Notes under the pieces: generated by a model
What the model saw: only the letters and a program-made list of their open reading frames with translations
The model's database searches: none
What the model was told of the DNA's origin: nothing
Shown here: piece by piece, positions 11,000 through 21,528 of the stretch
Position numbering within the stretch: position 1 is the first letter of the stretch
How the letters are laid out: every line of letters begins with the position of its first letter
Program-made: the position numbers and the translations under genes
Assembly: GCA_964020085.1 (NCBI GenBank)
Contig: OZ026603.1
Location: forward strand, 6,364,046-6,428,045
DNA length: 64,000 bases
Direction of reading: 5' to 3'
DNA from: Micromussa lordhowensis
Taxonomy: Eukaryota; Cnidaria; Anthozoa; Scleractinia; Lobophylliidae

Positions 11000-13468
11000 A
11001 TGACCTTAACAGCAGTCTTGTAGCTGTGGCTTCAACAGTTCGTGCATTGTCATGGAAACGCGCAAACATTAATGATCTTGAACATCTGGACATAAAAAAA
11101 AGGAAATTCAAAGACGAACCTATAGAGATACCCAGTTTATTTGTTGTAATAGCTGTGTACTGTCACAAACTTTACAACTCCTTCTTAAGGAAAGCTTTCT
11201 CAAGCCATTCTATAAACAACTCTGGCGTTTAGAAGTAACTCAAACTTGGTTTGCTTTAGGGCAAAAGATGCCTTGTAGTTAATAAGGGGTGCGCTTATAA
11301 ATTGGCCAGATGGAAGAAACAAACTGAAAAATGTATTCCCTGTGACATAACAGTATTCAACTTGTATTTAATGTTTGTAGCGATTGTGCATAGCCCCCTT
11401 AAAATGCACGATATAATAATATCTGGACTTATTCCCTCCTGCAAAGCAGTGTAATTACATCTTTTCTTATGATCTGTTTGTGTAGATACGTTTATTTTGA
11501 TATTACATAACTTTATTTATTTTTTATAATCTTATATTACAGTATTTGAAATATGCAAGTATCGTTTAAGGTTAAATAGTTTTATTTTGTCCTTTCCATG
11601 TTTAGTTATTGCCCGCAGTGGGCTTTGTCCAAGCTAAATCAGTTTGACGCTCAGGTTATATACACATCATCCACATACATTATTTCTGAGTATCGTATCG
11701 TAAATTTGTTCTTAACAGTAATCAGTGCCATGAATTATTCCGGACAGACAAACTCATGGCAGACTTCCACTGCCCCACACGACATCTGTAAGAAATATTT
11801 AACCCTTAGTAGAGCAGAACTGCAAAATAGTCTATCTAAAGCACTCGTAGCAGTTTTCTGTCTGCTGTAGCAGCCTTCCCTTATTTAAAATACTTCTTAA
11901 GACTCGCACGTTTTTCATATCTAAAAGCAGGTTTTTATTTTATCATATTTGTTACCTGAATGGTGTTTATTTTCATGTCTGAAAGCAACTTTCTATGTTA
12001 TTATATTTGATAGTTGACTGGCTTTATTTATAACTATTATACTTGTTAATTTAAGTATCATAAGTACAATAACTGTAGTATTGTAGAAAATATGAATATA
12101 TCCAAGAGAATATTTCTCGATTTATCAGTTATCAATGAGTTGAAATAAAATTCTCGTGTATAAAGTAACGGTCAAGGTTATGTTATGTCATCCATTATCG
12201 AATAGCAGTAACAGCAGGATCCTTCTTTGGGGTTGAAAATGTCATTACGGCTATCGCTAAGGGTGTTTATATCTCAGTGTAGTTTATCGGGGTACTTTGA
12301 ACGGTGTTTGAAGTAACTAACTTTTCAAGTAGAGCAGCTCAACATACCAAACATCTTTGATGCACTGGTAAATTTACATTTAGGGATTCTATTGTCACAT
12401 AGACGTTTTTCTGCCATCAATTTAAATACTGACAGCAGTTCCTGGCTTAGACCCCAAACTAGTAGAGTTTTAATCAGTTTCTGGATATAGCTGGTGAACA
12501 CGATGGATTTGAGGGCAAATGACTATTGATTATATATATCTGGCTCAATCTGGGGGCTCAATTCTCTGTTGTTTTTCTGGCTGCTTGGTTTAGGAAAAAA
12601 GAACTCTAACTAACTTTAACTAACAAAGTAAGTGCTAAGGACAGCGCTAGAGATTTCGGCTATATTTAAAGGAGTACGCTTACATACAGTAAATTTTGAA
12701 CATCTTGTCGAAAAAAAAAACGAAGTCTAGATTTCGATTAAAAATAGACTTCGCTATTATACGATTCACGTGGATTTACCATTTCCACCGCGTTATGTAA
12801 TATCCGTTTACACTTCTTTGTTATGTAATCAGTGACTTTATCAGTATGAGTAACAGCTGGAAACGGAGAGCTTCTCGTACTTTTGGGGTCAAATATTTGT
12901 CAGTTTTTCTCCCGTAAGGATATTCACTTTCCATTGTGTATAGCTGTAGCTAATGGCAATACTTTTCAAGATGTTCATCTTCTAAGCAGGCCTTATGCAG
13001 AGAGCTACAAGGTGTAGTGAAATATTTGGCACTGTTCCTCTCTGCTGATTCTTGCCCGTTCGTCTAACCTTTTCAGTACCTCTATAACCTTTAAGGCCAC
13101 ACCCTAAATCATACATGTAATTCAGTGATAGCTTTCAGGCAGGGGTTCTCGTTGGAATTCTTAACCAAGCATCCTCGGCTTTATGCAAGAGTAACCCAAT
13201 ACCACGACTGTTACGTGCATGATATAGTAAGGTGCATTCTGCTGTCCCAGTCAGTTCATCAGTGTTATCACGGACAGGCAAATCAGATGAGTAAATTCAC
13301 TTGCACTAAATACTCTTTCCTTGGCCATCGTAGCTTAATAAGAAATAACATACAAACTGCGGTCACATACATGACAATAAAGCGCATTTTGGAAGACAAA
13401 ATCCATTGAACTTGACGTTTCGTATGTTTCGACATACATCTTCAGAAGTGACCGTTTCGAATAGACTG
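11000..13468. other. Gene-free region left of the array
   Basis: AT-rich, no supported gene. It may include the 3' UTR of the PH-like exon (an AATAAA lies at 12144). A short hairpin, CGAAGTCTA paired with TAGACTTCG, sits at 12721-12753. The 94-codon open frame at 13125-13409 has no recognised domain. At 13407-13470 lies a motif containing ACGTTTCG and a GTATG/CATAC hairpin, of the kind often found at retroelement ends. Confidence 0.4.
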
Positions 13469-13508
13469 ATCTTGGAGACATTACATTTACAGTTAAAATA
13501 CATAACAT

Positions 13509-13743
13509 CTAAAGATACCTACTAAATACATAATATTTAAAGATATATTCATTAAAAAGAAGAGCCGCTGTACAAAATGCGGCCCTGGATTCTCTTTTAA
13601 AACCAGTAAACTCATAGGTAGGGATAAAATCAGCTAGCGCATTCCGCAACTTAGCTGATACGTAAGAAAAAAGAGAACTAAGACCATAACTGGTTGTTCC
13701 AGGTTAATTGAGGGACAAAATGTAATTTCCGCGAAGATCATGC
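13509..13743 (-). pseudogene. LINE-like ORF2 C-terminal relic
   Basis: The minus strand, read from 13743, gives a pattern typical of the last part of non-LTR retrotransposon ORF2 proteins. It starts HDLRGNYILSLN, then has an in-frame stop, then PGTTSYGL, SYVSAKLRNAL, DFIPTYEFTGFKR, and a stop at 13509. It corresponds to the region after the reverse transcriptase domain. No RT motifs are present, so it is a 3' fragment that cannot be active. The same relic recurs in every array unit; in the long units its 3' end is cut by the insert. Confidence 0.55.
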
Positions 13744-14591
13744 ATAACAAAGGGGCCGGGACAGAAAACGTATTTTTCACATAAGCAGAAAAACCCTTTT
13801 AAAAAAAAACAAACAAACATACCTTTATGAAGTAATACGAGGAAATTTTGAATGCGCTTATTGCATAGAGATGTAGAGCTTGACTTTCGCAGTAAGAGGA
13901 CAGGTAATCTGCAGATATAAATATCGTTATTCTCCTATTTACATCATTATACCGTTTCTTTGACACGAGAATTAGAGCGAAATGAAAGCACAACTTTGTC
14001 GCGAATTTTCTATGATTAAAAACTTGTTCAGAAATCCAAAATCTAAGTTAACAGCACACACCACGTCTACTCCTGAGTATCTGGCTAGAAATCATTTCCT
14101 CAGGCCGCGCTTCAGCCATTCGATGAGGGCCAGTCTCGTGCTTCTTACTGTTGCCTCGCTCATGCCCAAAAAGAATTCTGGGTAATTCTGCCATTCCATG
14201 ACAAGGGAAGAGTCCCGATTCTCATTTTATAGATTTCTTTATAAGTGTCGGGCCACCCAGTCCTACCAGCAAAATACAGCCTCCATTGACGTTTTTAGCT
14301 GTCAAAACGTGCCCAAATTGTATCGGTAGGTCTTGGAATTCGTCCACAGAAAGGCCAGAGAGACAACTTCACTCGTGAACCACCATGTTTGCAACAGAGC
14401 CTTTAAAGCGTCCCAGTCTGCATGAAACCATCTCTCGCCTCTCTCTAAGACAAGACCAGACACGCACGGTTCTTACGTTACGTTTGTGCCTATGAAATCA
14501 ACTGAAATGGCAATTGCTGGTTTAAAAAATGAAAAAAAAACCAGCATGTTCATATTTTTTGGTAGGCTAGCCATCGAAGAGCCAGAACATT

Positions 14592-14603
14592 TGCGCATGC
14601 GCT
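14592..14603. promoter_or_regulatory. NRF1-type palindrome, site 1 of the repeat unit
   Basis: TGCGCATGCGCT matches the palindromic NRF1 recognition sequence (GCGCATGCGC core). It recurs in every unit, for example at about 17849, 21111, 24366, 27620 and 30881. It lies upstream of the second site and of a TATA-like TTATATATTG at about 14868. Binding and promoter activity are inference. Confidence 0.45.
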
Positions 14604-14941
14604 GACGGAATGTTTGAACAAGAGAGAAAAACGCAGTACCTCCAGACACCGGCGCTGGAGCATCGTACCAAACGAGTCATCCCGGGATTTCGGCCCGTGC
14701 GATCGCTTTTGGACGCAGTTGGCCCTTCGCTGCTTTCTGCTACCGACCTTGCCTCCCGGTACGGCATTGAGGGAGAGATATGTCGGCCCCTAAACCATAT
14801 GTGACAAATCCCACGCCTACTCACAGCTCCAAACCGCCCTTGTCAATATAGCGTAAGAATTAGATGGCTTATATATTGAAGAGAAAAGTCATTTTCTCTG
14901 TCATATGGTAAGCACTGGAGTTGCAGATTAATTAAAAAGTG

Positions 14942-14953
14942 TGCGCATGCGCC
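14942..14953. promoter_or_regulatory. NRF1-type palindrome, site 2 of the repeat unit
   Basis: TGCGCATGCGCC has the same GCGCATGCGC core, about 340 bp after site 1 and about 70 bp before the unit boundary. It is conserved across units except unit 10, where CGCATGCG has become CGGCATGCG at about 47,522. Confidence 0.45.
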
Positions 14954-15332
14954 CTGCTAAAGGTAACATACATACAGTCATAAGCTTTTTCCGAATAACT
15001 ACAGGAGCTAATATCTTGGAGACATTACATTTACAGTTAAAATACATAACATCTACAGATGCCTACTAAATATGTCTGGATTTATGAAAACCGTGTTAAA
15101 ACGAAATCAAGTGGTTTTTTTTTAATTGCTGATTTCTTCAATTTAATTTTCTTCCTTGCTCTCGCTATGACAGCAGATTGTAATTCGTACCTAGCATGAA
15201 ATGTAGAGAACTTCTTGCCGCATGTTTCATTGATCTTCCCTTTTTTTAAATTATTTATCCTACCACCCCCCCCCCCCTCCCCCCTTCGAATTTCTACTAG
15301 GTTTAGTCCAGGCTTCACTCGTTTGAATTCAG

Positions 15333-15587
15333 TTCGCGCGTTCGTTGACTCTGACATGGAGCCGATCGCTTAGCGTTCTGCATTTGCTGTCTAAAGGAAG
15401 TCTGCCTGAGGACATCATTAAGTCCAATGAAGGTGCAAGTCTAACGGTTTGCTAGCAAGCGTCGTCTATTATCCTACGCGGTAAGGCGGGCCTGATATGT
15501 ATCAACGGAACATTTAGTCCCGTAAGAGTAGGCCGTTTGCCCTGTAGCGATAATGTTGTGCTTGCTTTAGACAGCAAAGATCTTTAG
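15333..15587 (+). pseudogene. Open frame with one internal TAG inside the insert
   Basis: 84 codons open in one frame except for a TAG at 15453 (codon 41). The first half reads LSVLHLLSKGSLPEDIIKS-like, the second SIILRGKAGLICINGTFSPV-like, which has the look of a decayed coding exon. No family recognised. It recurs in every insert copy, since the copies are homogenised. Confidence 0.25.
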
Positions 15588-15610
15588 CCACACCAATTTA
15601 GGGCTTATAG

Positions 15611-15820
15611 GTGCAATGGACTAGACATTTCCAGCTGCTGTTGGCGTTATTTGCCCTGAACTTTGATTTGGCTAAAGACTTGGAAAAAAATCTGTTGAAA
15701 TGTGGATATGCCATTCCGCGCTCGACAAAAATCAAGTTCATCCGGGACATTGCTATTTGCAAGCAAAGCATGGCCAGGAGCAGAGTGAAGAACATGAGTT
15801 CAAGCGCTGATCGTGAGTAG
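15611..15820 (+). other. Exon-like open frame ending at a GTGAGT donor
   Basis: The frame is open for 69 codons and opens just after a TATAG. An acceptor-like TTTCCAG lies before 15635 and a donor (GATC|GTGAGT) at 15813, giving a possible exon 15635-15812. It is followed by about 900 bp of non-coding sequence, as in an intron. The peptide has a Leu-rich start and a basic segment (STKIKFIRDIA, SMARSRVKNM). No recognised family. It may be the leftover first exon of a lost transposase gene, or chance. Ten of eleven insert copies keep the identical peptide; unit 10 has one substitution, Leu to Gln. Homogenisation alone would explain this. Confidence 0.3.
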
Positions 15821-18269
15821 AATTTCCTTGTTTGATCAATTTTAGGCGTTCTCGGCTTCGCTAACTATCAGAACTGTCTGTGATTCGCTAGCGCGGAAGA
15901 ATTTTATTTGCGTGTCTTCCGGCTGATGATTGATCAGTTTGTTGAAGTGTTGACATGTTGAAGTGCTCGCCAACTCATGATTATGGCCTAGTTTGTTTAA
16001 AGTTCGATCCATTCTCGATGTAGGAAGCTCTTGTTTAGTCCATTTAGGACGATGCAGGTTATAGAAAGCTAAACTTGATCAACTCTCCGCCGCCGTTTTT
16101 GACATCTGTGCCTTCGTGTGTTTATGTAGACCGTGGCTCCAATTTCATGTTCAAAGCACTCTTAATTAAATTGTAGAATTCATGATTGATCGAAAAGACG
16201 GTGAAACTAGTCCTCCTGGCCTGAAAAGGCATCCAGGAGAGTTATTTCCCTTTATTTGAGCTATGATAAGCCTTGTGGAAAGCTAGCGCTAAGACAGAAT
16301 TGTATCACGATAATCAGTGACAAGTCAAATTCTGTGGCTACGTTTTTGCGAATCCAGACAGATATTGAAAGTAAATGTCACGTAAGGGCTACTAGTTGGC
16401 TGAAATGTAGAAGCAAATAGTCCATTTGACTGCTTACAATGCTCTTTTTGCCATGACTGGCTAATTTAATGCCTAGGAAAGACATAGTGAGGTCATTTAG
16501 CTAAAATCACAGAGGTTAAACATGTCTAAATTAGTGCCGCGAATCAAGTGATCAATTTAAGCTCTGATTAAGCTTTGTTTGGCTAGTTCGACTCATTTGA
16601 AGCGATTTCAAAGGCTTGCATAGGCATGACATAGCTTCTATTAAAGAGTACATGAGGTAGAAAGCACTCTCAGTACTACATGGTTTTATTTATGTACACT
16701 ATCTGACCGATTTGCTAAAAACGTGCCTGCTGTTTTTAGTGCCTGCAGCCTTTAACACGGTTTTCATAAATCCAGACATAAATACATAATAGTTAAAGAT
16801 ATATTTATTAAAAAGAAGAGCTGCTGTACAAAATGCGGCCCTGGATTCTCTTTTAAAACCAGTAAACTCATAGGTAGGGATAAAATCAGCCAGCGCATTC
16901 CGCAACTTAGCTGATACGTAAGAAAAAAGAGAACTAAGACCATAACTGGTTGTTCCAGGTTAATTGAGGGACAAAATGTAATTTCCGCGAAGATCATGCA
17001 TAACAAAGGGGCCGGGACAGAAAACGTATTTTTCACATAAGCAGAAAAACCCTTTAAAAAAAAAACAAACAAACATACCTTTATGAAGTAATACGAGGAA
17101 ATTTTGAATGCGCTTATTGCATAGAGATGTAGAGCTTGACTTTCGCAGTAAGAGGACAGGTAATCTGCAGATATAAATATCGTTATTCTCCTATTTACAT
17201 CATTATACCGTTTCTTTGACACGAGAATTAGAGCGAAATGAAAGCACAACTTTGTCGCGAATTTTCTATGATTAAAAACTTGTTCAGAAATCCAAAATCT
17301 AAGTTAACAGCACACACCACGTCTACTCCTGAGTATCTGGCTAGAAATCATTTCCTCAGGCCGCGCTTCAGCCATTCGATGAGGGCCAGTCTCGTGCTTC
17401 TTACTGTTGCCTCGCTCATGCCCAAAAAGAATTCTGGGTAATTCTGCCATTCCATGACAAGGGAAGAGTCCCGATTCTCATTTTATAGATTTCTTTATAA
17501 GTGTCGGGCCACCCAGTCCTACCAGCAAAATACAGCCTCCATTGACGTTTTTAGCTGTCAAAACGTGCCCAAATTGTATCGGTAGGTCTTGGAATTCGTC
17601 CACAGAAAGGCCAGAGAGACAACTTCACTCGTGAACCACCATGTTTGCAACAGAGCCTTTAAAGCGTCCCAGTCTGCATGAAACCATCTCTCGCCTCTCT
17701 CTAAGACAAGACCAGACACGCACGGTTCTTACGTTACGTTTGTGCCTATGAAATCAACTGAAATGGCAATTGCTGGTTTAAAAAATGAAAAAAAAAAACA
17801 GCATGTTCATATTTTTTGGTAGGCTAGCCATCGAAGACCCAGAACATTTGCGCATGCGCTGACGCAATGTTTGAACAAGAGAGAAAAACGAAGTACCTCC
17901 AGACACCGGCGCTGGAGCATCGTACCAAACGAGTCATCCCGGGATTTCGGCCCGTGCGATCGCTTTTGGACGCAGTTGGCCCTTCGCTGCTTTCTGCTAC
18001 CGACCTTGCCTCCCGGTACGGCATTGAGGGAGAGATATGTCGGCCCCTAAACCATATGTGACAAATCCCACGCCTACTCACAGCTCCAAACCGCCCTTGT
18101 CAATATAGCGTAAGAATTAGATGGCTTATATATTGAAGAGAAAAGTCATTTTCTCTGTCATATGGTAAGCACTGGAGTCGCAGATTAATTAAAAAGTGTG
18201 CGCATGCGCCCTGCTAAAGGTAACATACATACAGTCATAAGCTTTTTCCGAATAACTACAGGAGCTAAT

Positions 18270-21200
18270 ATCTTGGAGACATTACATTTACAGTTAAAAT
18301 ACATAACATCTACAGATGCCTACTAAATATGTCTGGATTTATGAAAACCGTGTTAAAACGAAATCAAGTGGTTTTTTTTTAATTGCTGATTTCTTCAATT
18401 TAATTTTCTTCCTTGCTCTCGCTATGACAGCAGATTGTAATTCGTACCTAGCATGAAATGTAGAGAACTTCTTGCCGCATGTTTCATTGATCTTCCCTTT
18501 TTTTAAATTATTTATCCTACCACCCCCCCCCCCCCCTCCCCCCTTCGAATTTCTACTAGGTTTAGTCCAGGCTTCACTCGTTTGAATTCAGTTCGCGCGT
18601 TCGTTGACTCTGACATGGAGCCGATCGCTTAGCGTTCTGCATTTGCTGTCTAAAGGAAGTCTGCCTGAGGACATCATTAAGTCCAATGAAGGTGCAAGTC
18701 TAACGGTTTGCTAGCAAGCGTCGTCTATTATCCTACGCGGTAAGGCGGGCCTGATATGTATCAACGGAACATTTAGTCCCGTAAGAGTAGGCCGTTTGCC
18801 CTGTAGCGATAATGTTGTGCTTGCTTTAGACAGCAAAGATCTTTAGCCACACCAATTTAGGGCTTATAGGTGCAATGGACTAGACATTTCCAGCTGCTGT
18901 TGGCGTTATTTGCCCTGAACTTTGATTTGGCTAAAGACTTGGAAAAAAATCTGTTGAAATGTGGATATGCCATTCCGCGCTCGACAAAAATCAAGTTCAT
19001 CCGGGACATTGCTATTTGCAAGCAAAGCATGGCCAGGAGCAGAGTGAAGAACATGAGTTCAAGCGCTGATCGTGAGTAGAATTTCCTTGTTTGATCAATT
19101 TTAGGCGTTCTCGGCTTCGCTAACTATCAGAACTGTCTGTGATTCGCTAGCGCGGAAGAATTTTATTTGCGTGTCTTCCGGCTGATGATTGATCAGTTTG
19201 TTGAAGTGTTGACATGTTGAAGTGCTCGCCAACTCATGATTATGGCCTAGTTTGTTTAAAGTTCGATCCATTCTCGATGTAGGAAGCTCTTGTTTAGTCC
19301 ATTTAGGACGATGCAGGTTATAGAAAGCTAAACTTGATCAACTCTCCGCCGCCGTTTTTGACATCTGTGCCTTCGTGTGTTTATGTAGACCGTGGCTCCA
19401 ATTTCATGTTCAAAGCACTCTTAATTAAATTGTAGAATTCATGATTCATCGAAAAGACGGTGAAACTAGTCCTCCTGGCCTGAAAAGGCATCCAGGAGAG
19501 TTATTTCCCTTTATTTGAGCTATGATAAGCCTTGTGGAAAGCTAGCGCTAAGACAGAATTGTATCACGATAATCAGTGACAAGTCAAATTCTGTGGCTAC
19601 GTTTTTGCGAATCCAGACAGATATTGAAAGTAAATGTCACGTAAGGGCTACTAGTTGGCTGAAATGTAGAAGCAAATAGTCCATTTGACTGCTTACAATG
19701 CTCTTTTTGCCATGACTGGCTAATTTAATGCCTAGGAAAGACATAGTGAGGTCATTTAGCTAAAATCACAGAGGTTAAACATGTCTAAATTAGTGCCGCG
19801 AATCAAGTGATCAATTTAAGCTCTGATTAAGCTTTGTTTGGCTAGTTCGACTCATTTGAAGCGATTTCAAAGGCTTGCATAGGCATGACATAGCTTCTAT
19901 TAAAGAGTACATGAGGTAGAAAGCACTCTCAGTACTACATGGTTTTATTTATGTACACTATCTGACCGATTTCCTAAAAACGTGCCTGCTGTTTTTAGTG
20001 CCTGCAGCCTTTAACACGGTTTTCATAAATCCAGACATAAATACATAATAGTTAAAGATATATTTATTAAAAAGAAGAGCCGCTGTACAAAATGCGGCCC
20101 TGGATTCTCTTTTAAAACCAGTAAACTCATAGGTAGGGATAAAATCAGCTAGCGCATTCCGCAACTTAGCTGATACGTAAGAAGAAAGAGAACTAAGACC
20201 ATAACTGGTTGTTCCAGGTTAATTGAGGGACAAAATGTAATTTCCGCGAAGATCATGCATAACAAAGGGGCCGGGACAGAAAACGTATTTTTCACATAAG
20301 CAGAAAAACCCTTTAAAAAAAAAACAAACAAACATACCTTTATGAAGTAATACGAGGAAATTTTGAATGCGCTTATTGCATAGAGATGTAGAGCTTGACT
20401 TTCGCAGTAAGAGGACAGGTAATCTGCAGATATAAATATCGTTATTCTCCTATTTACATCATTATACCGTTTCTTTGACACGAGAATTAGAGCGAAATGA
20501 AAGCACAACTTTGTCGCGAATTTTCTATGATTAAAAACTTGTTCAGAAATCCAAAATCTAAGTTAACAGCACACACCACGTCTACTCCTGAGTATCTGGC
20601 TAGAAATCATTTCCTCAGGCCGCGCTTCAGCCATTCGATGAGGGCCAGTCTCGTGCTTCTTACTGTTGCCTCGCTCATGCCCAAAAAGAATTCTGGGTAA
20701 TTCTGCCATTCCATGACAAGGGAAGAGTCCCGATTCTCATTTTATAGATTTCTTTATAAGTGTCGGGCCACCCAGTCCTACCAGCAAAATACAGCCTCCA
20801 TTGACGGTTTTAGCTGTCAAAACGTGCCCAAATTGTATCGGTAGGTCTTGGAATTCGTCCACAGAAAGGCCAGAGAGACAACTTCACTCGTGAACCACCA
20901 TGTTTGCAACAGAGCCTTTAAAGCGTCCCAGTCTGCATGAAACCATCTCTCGCCTCTCTCTAAGACAAGACCAGACACGCACGGTTCTTACGTTACGTTT
21001 GTGCCTATGAAATCAACTGAAATGGCAATTGCTGGTTTAAAAAATGAAAAAAAAAACCAGCATGTTCATATTTTTTGGTAGGCTAGCCATCGAAGAGCCA
21101 GAACATTTGCGCATGCGCTGACGGAATGTTTGAACAAGAGAGAAAAACGCAGTACCTCCAGACACCGGCGCTGGAGCATCGTACCAAACGAGTCATCCCG

Positions 21201-21528
21201 GGATTTCGGCCCGTGCGATCGCTTTTGGACGCAGTTGGCCCTTCGCTGCTTTCTGCTACCGACCTTGCCTCCCGGTACGGCATTGAGGGAGAGATATGTC
21301 GGCCCCTAAACCATATGTGACAAATCCCACGCCTACTCACAGCTCCAAACCGCCCTTGTCAATATAGCGTAAGAATTAGATGGCTTATATATTGAAGAGA
21401 AAAGTCATTTTCTCTGTCATATGGTAAGCACTGGAGTCGCAGATTAATTAAAAAGTGTGCGCATGCGCCCTGCTAAAGGTAACATACATACAGTCATAAG
21501 CTTTTTCCGAATAACTACAGGAGCTAAT
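18270..21528. repeat. Array unit 2
   Basis: 3,259 bp; insert at 18330-20037. It carries the C allele at both linked insert sites (GATTCATCG near 19446, TTTCCTAAAA near 19970), unlike units 1, 3 and 4. Private changes include GTAAGAAGAAAG near 20178 and TTGACGGTTTTAG near 20801. Confidence 0.95.

Larger units (their letters stand above)
13469..15012. repeat. Array unit 0 (short, without insert)
   Basis: This 1,544-bp unit has the same content as the long units but lacks the 1.7 kb insert, and it carries the intact target TAAATA at 13523-13528. Its first 100 bp differ slightly from later units (AAAGATACC for ACAGATGCC; TTCATT for TTTATT), as expected of an array edge. It has GGAGTTGCAG near 14907, where later units have GGAGTCGCAG. 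Confidence 0.95.
15073..16778. mobile_element. 1.7 kb inverted-repeat transposon-like insert
   Basis: 1,706 bp with perfect 28-bp terminal inverted repeats: 15073-15100 starts TGTCTGGATTTATG, and 16751-16778 is its exact complement. It is flanked by TAAATA on both sides (15067-15072 and 16779-16784), which occurs once in the empty site of unit 0. The duplication could be read as 4 to 6 bp because the termini extend as an ATG...CAT palindrome. No transposase is recognisable, so it is probably non-autonomous. It contains a poly-C tract (near 15265-15290) of variable length, an exon-like open frame and intron-like sequence. The other copies lie at 18330-20037, 21589-23293, 24845-26547, 28100-29808, 31360-33069, 34621-36326, 37878-39585, 41137-42841, 44393-46098 and 47653-49359. 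Confidence 0.85.
15013..18269. repeat. Array unit 1
   Basis: 3,257 bp; insert at 15073-16778. Private variants include AGAGCTGCTG near 16819, and CAGCCAGCGC near 16889, which removes a stop and fuses two minus-strand open frames. It also has CGAAGACCC, GACGCAATG and AACGAAGTACC at 17834-17896. It carries the G allele at the two linked sites in the insert (GATTGATCG near 16190 and TTTGCTAAAA near 16710). Confidence 0.95.

Noticed and set aside
13410..13470. Possible hammerhead ribozyme on the minus strand (CTGAAGA, GTATG/CATAC stem, GAAAC, GTC)
   Set aside because: The core words are present, but an extra base separates CTGAAGA from the stem, GAAAC is followed at once by GTC with no room for stem III, and the type III reading would leave only four bases for stem I. 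Probably only a retroelement-end motif.
15598..15795. Minus-strand 65-codon frame with a signal-peptide-like start in each insert
   Set aside because: It is the antisense shadow of the exon-like plus-strand frame; hydrophobic residues come from complementing its codons.
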